This document shows positions 5,196 through 5,221 of a stretch of 5,221 nucleotides of DNA, piece after piece; position 1 is the stretch's first letter, and each line of letters starts with the position of its first letter. The position numbers and the translations under genes are program-made. The notes beneath the pieces are model-generated. The model searched no databases and was not told the origin of the DNA. It saw nothing but the letters and a program-made list of their open reading frames with translations. Origin of the DNA: Thermoplasmata archaeon (GTDB lineage: Archaea > Thermoplasmatota > Thermoplasmata > WALJ01). The stretch is taken from positions 1 through 5,221 of the forward strand of contig WALJ01000022.1 of assembly GCA_015522885.1 (NCBI GenBank), given 5' to 3'.

Positions 5196-5221
5196 GCAAT
5201 GAAGACCATTTAAGCTCAATA

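Noticed and set aside
1..5221. CRISPR array, tRNA or rRNA genes, riboswitch
   Set aside because: No regularly spaced repeats, cloverleaf or conserved RNA motifs were seen; nearly all of the window is coding.

Overview
The window looks archaeal. Two TATA-like boxes each lie about 25 bases before the point where a gene starts or should start, so at least the first transcript is probably leaderless. Genes inside the cluster instead have purine-rich Shine-Dalgarno sites. The isomerase is split into large and small subunits, as is usual in archaea. Codon choice (many ATA, AGA and AGG) and the promoter style would fit a euryarchaeon, perhaps of the Thermoplasmata, but the sequence alone does not fix the lineage.

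Layout. Positions 1-73 (minus strand) hold the first 24 codons of a transposase of the IS5 type that runs off the left edge. Positions 74-216 hold the presumed end of that element, a minus-strand TATA box, and then the plus-strand promoter of the main operon. Positions 217-5174 are a tight five-gene plus-strand operon in which every junction overlaps (11, 14, 11 and 4 bases). The genes are: a DRE-TIM acyltransferase of the isopropylmalate/homocitrate synthase family; the large and small subunits of an aconitase-family hydro-lyase (isopropylmalate isomerase/homoaconitase type); a thioredoxin-reductase-like flavoprotein; and a radical SAM enzyme with an extra cysteine-rich C-terminus. Positions 5175-5221 carry what looks like the promoter of the next gene, which would start at or just past the right edge.

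How they may work together. The first three genes are the classic pair of steps that extend a 2-oxoacid: condensation with acetyl-CoA, then isomerisation of the hydroxy acid through a dehydrated intermediate. The third step, oxidative decarboxylation by a LeuB/AksF-type dehydrogenase, is absent from the window. In its place are a flavoprotein and a radical SAM enzyme, both translationally coupled to the rest. The synthase, the small subunit and the flavoprotein all differ from their families at residues that normally define activity. The operon may therefore be a specialised branch making an uncommon acid or cofactor precursor rather than the ordinary leucine or coenzyme B pathway. That pathway proposal is inference; the family assignments and residue changes are read from the sequence.
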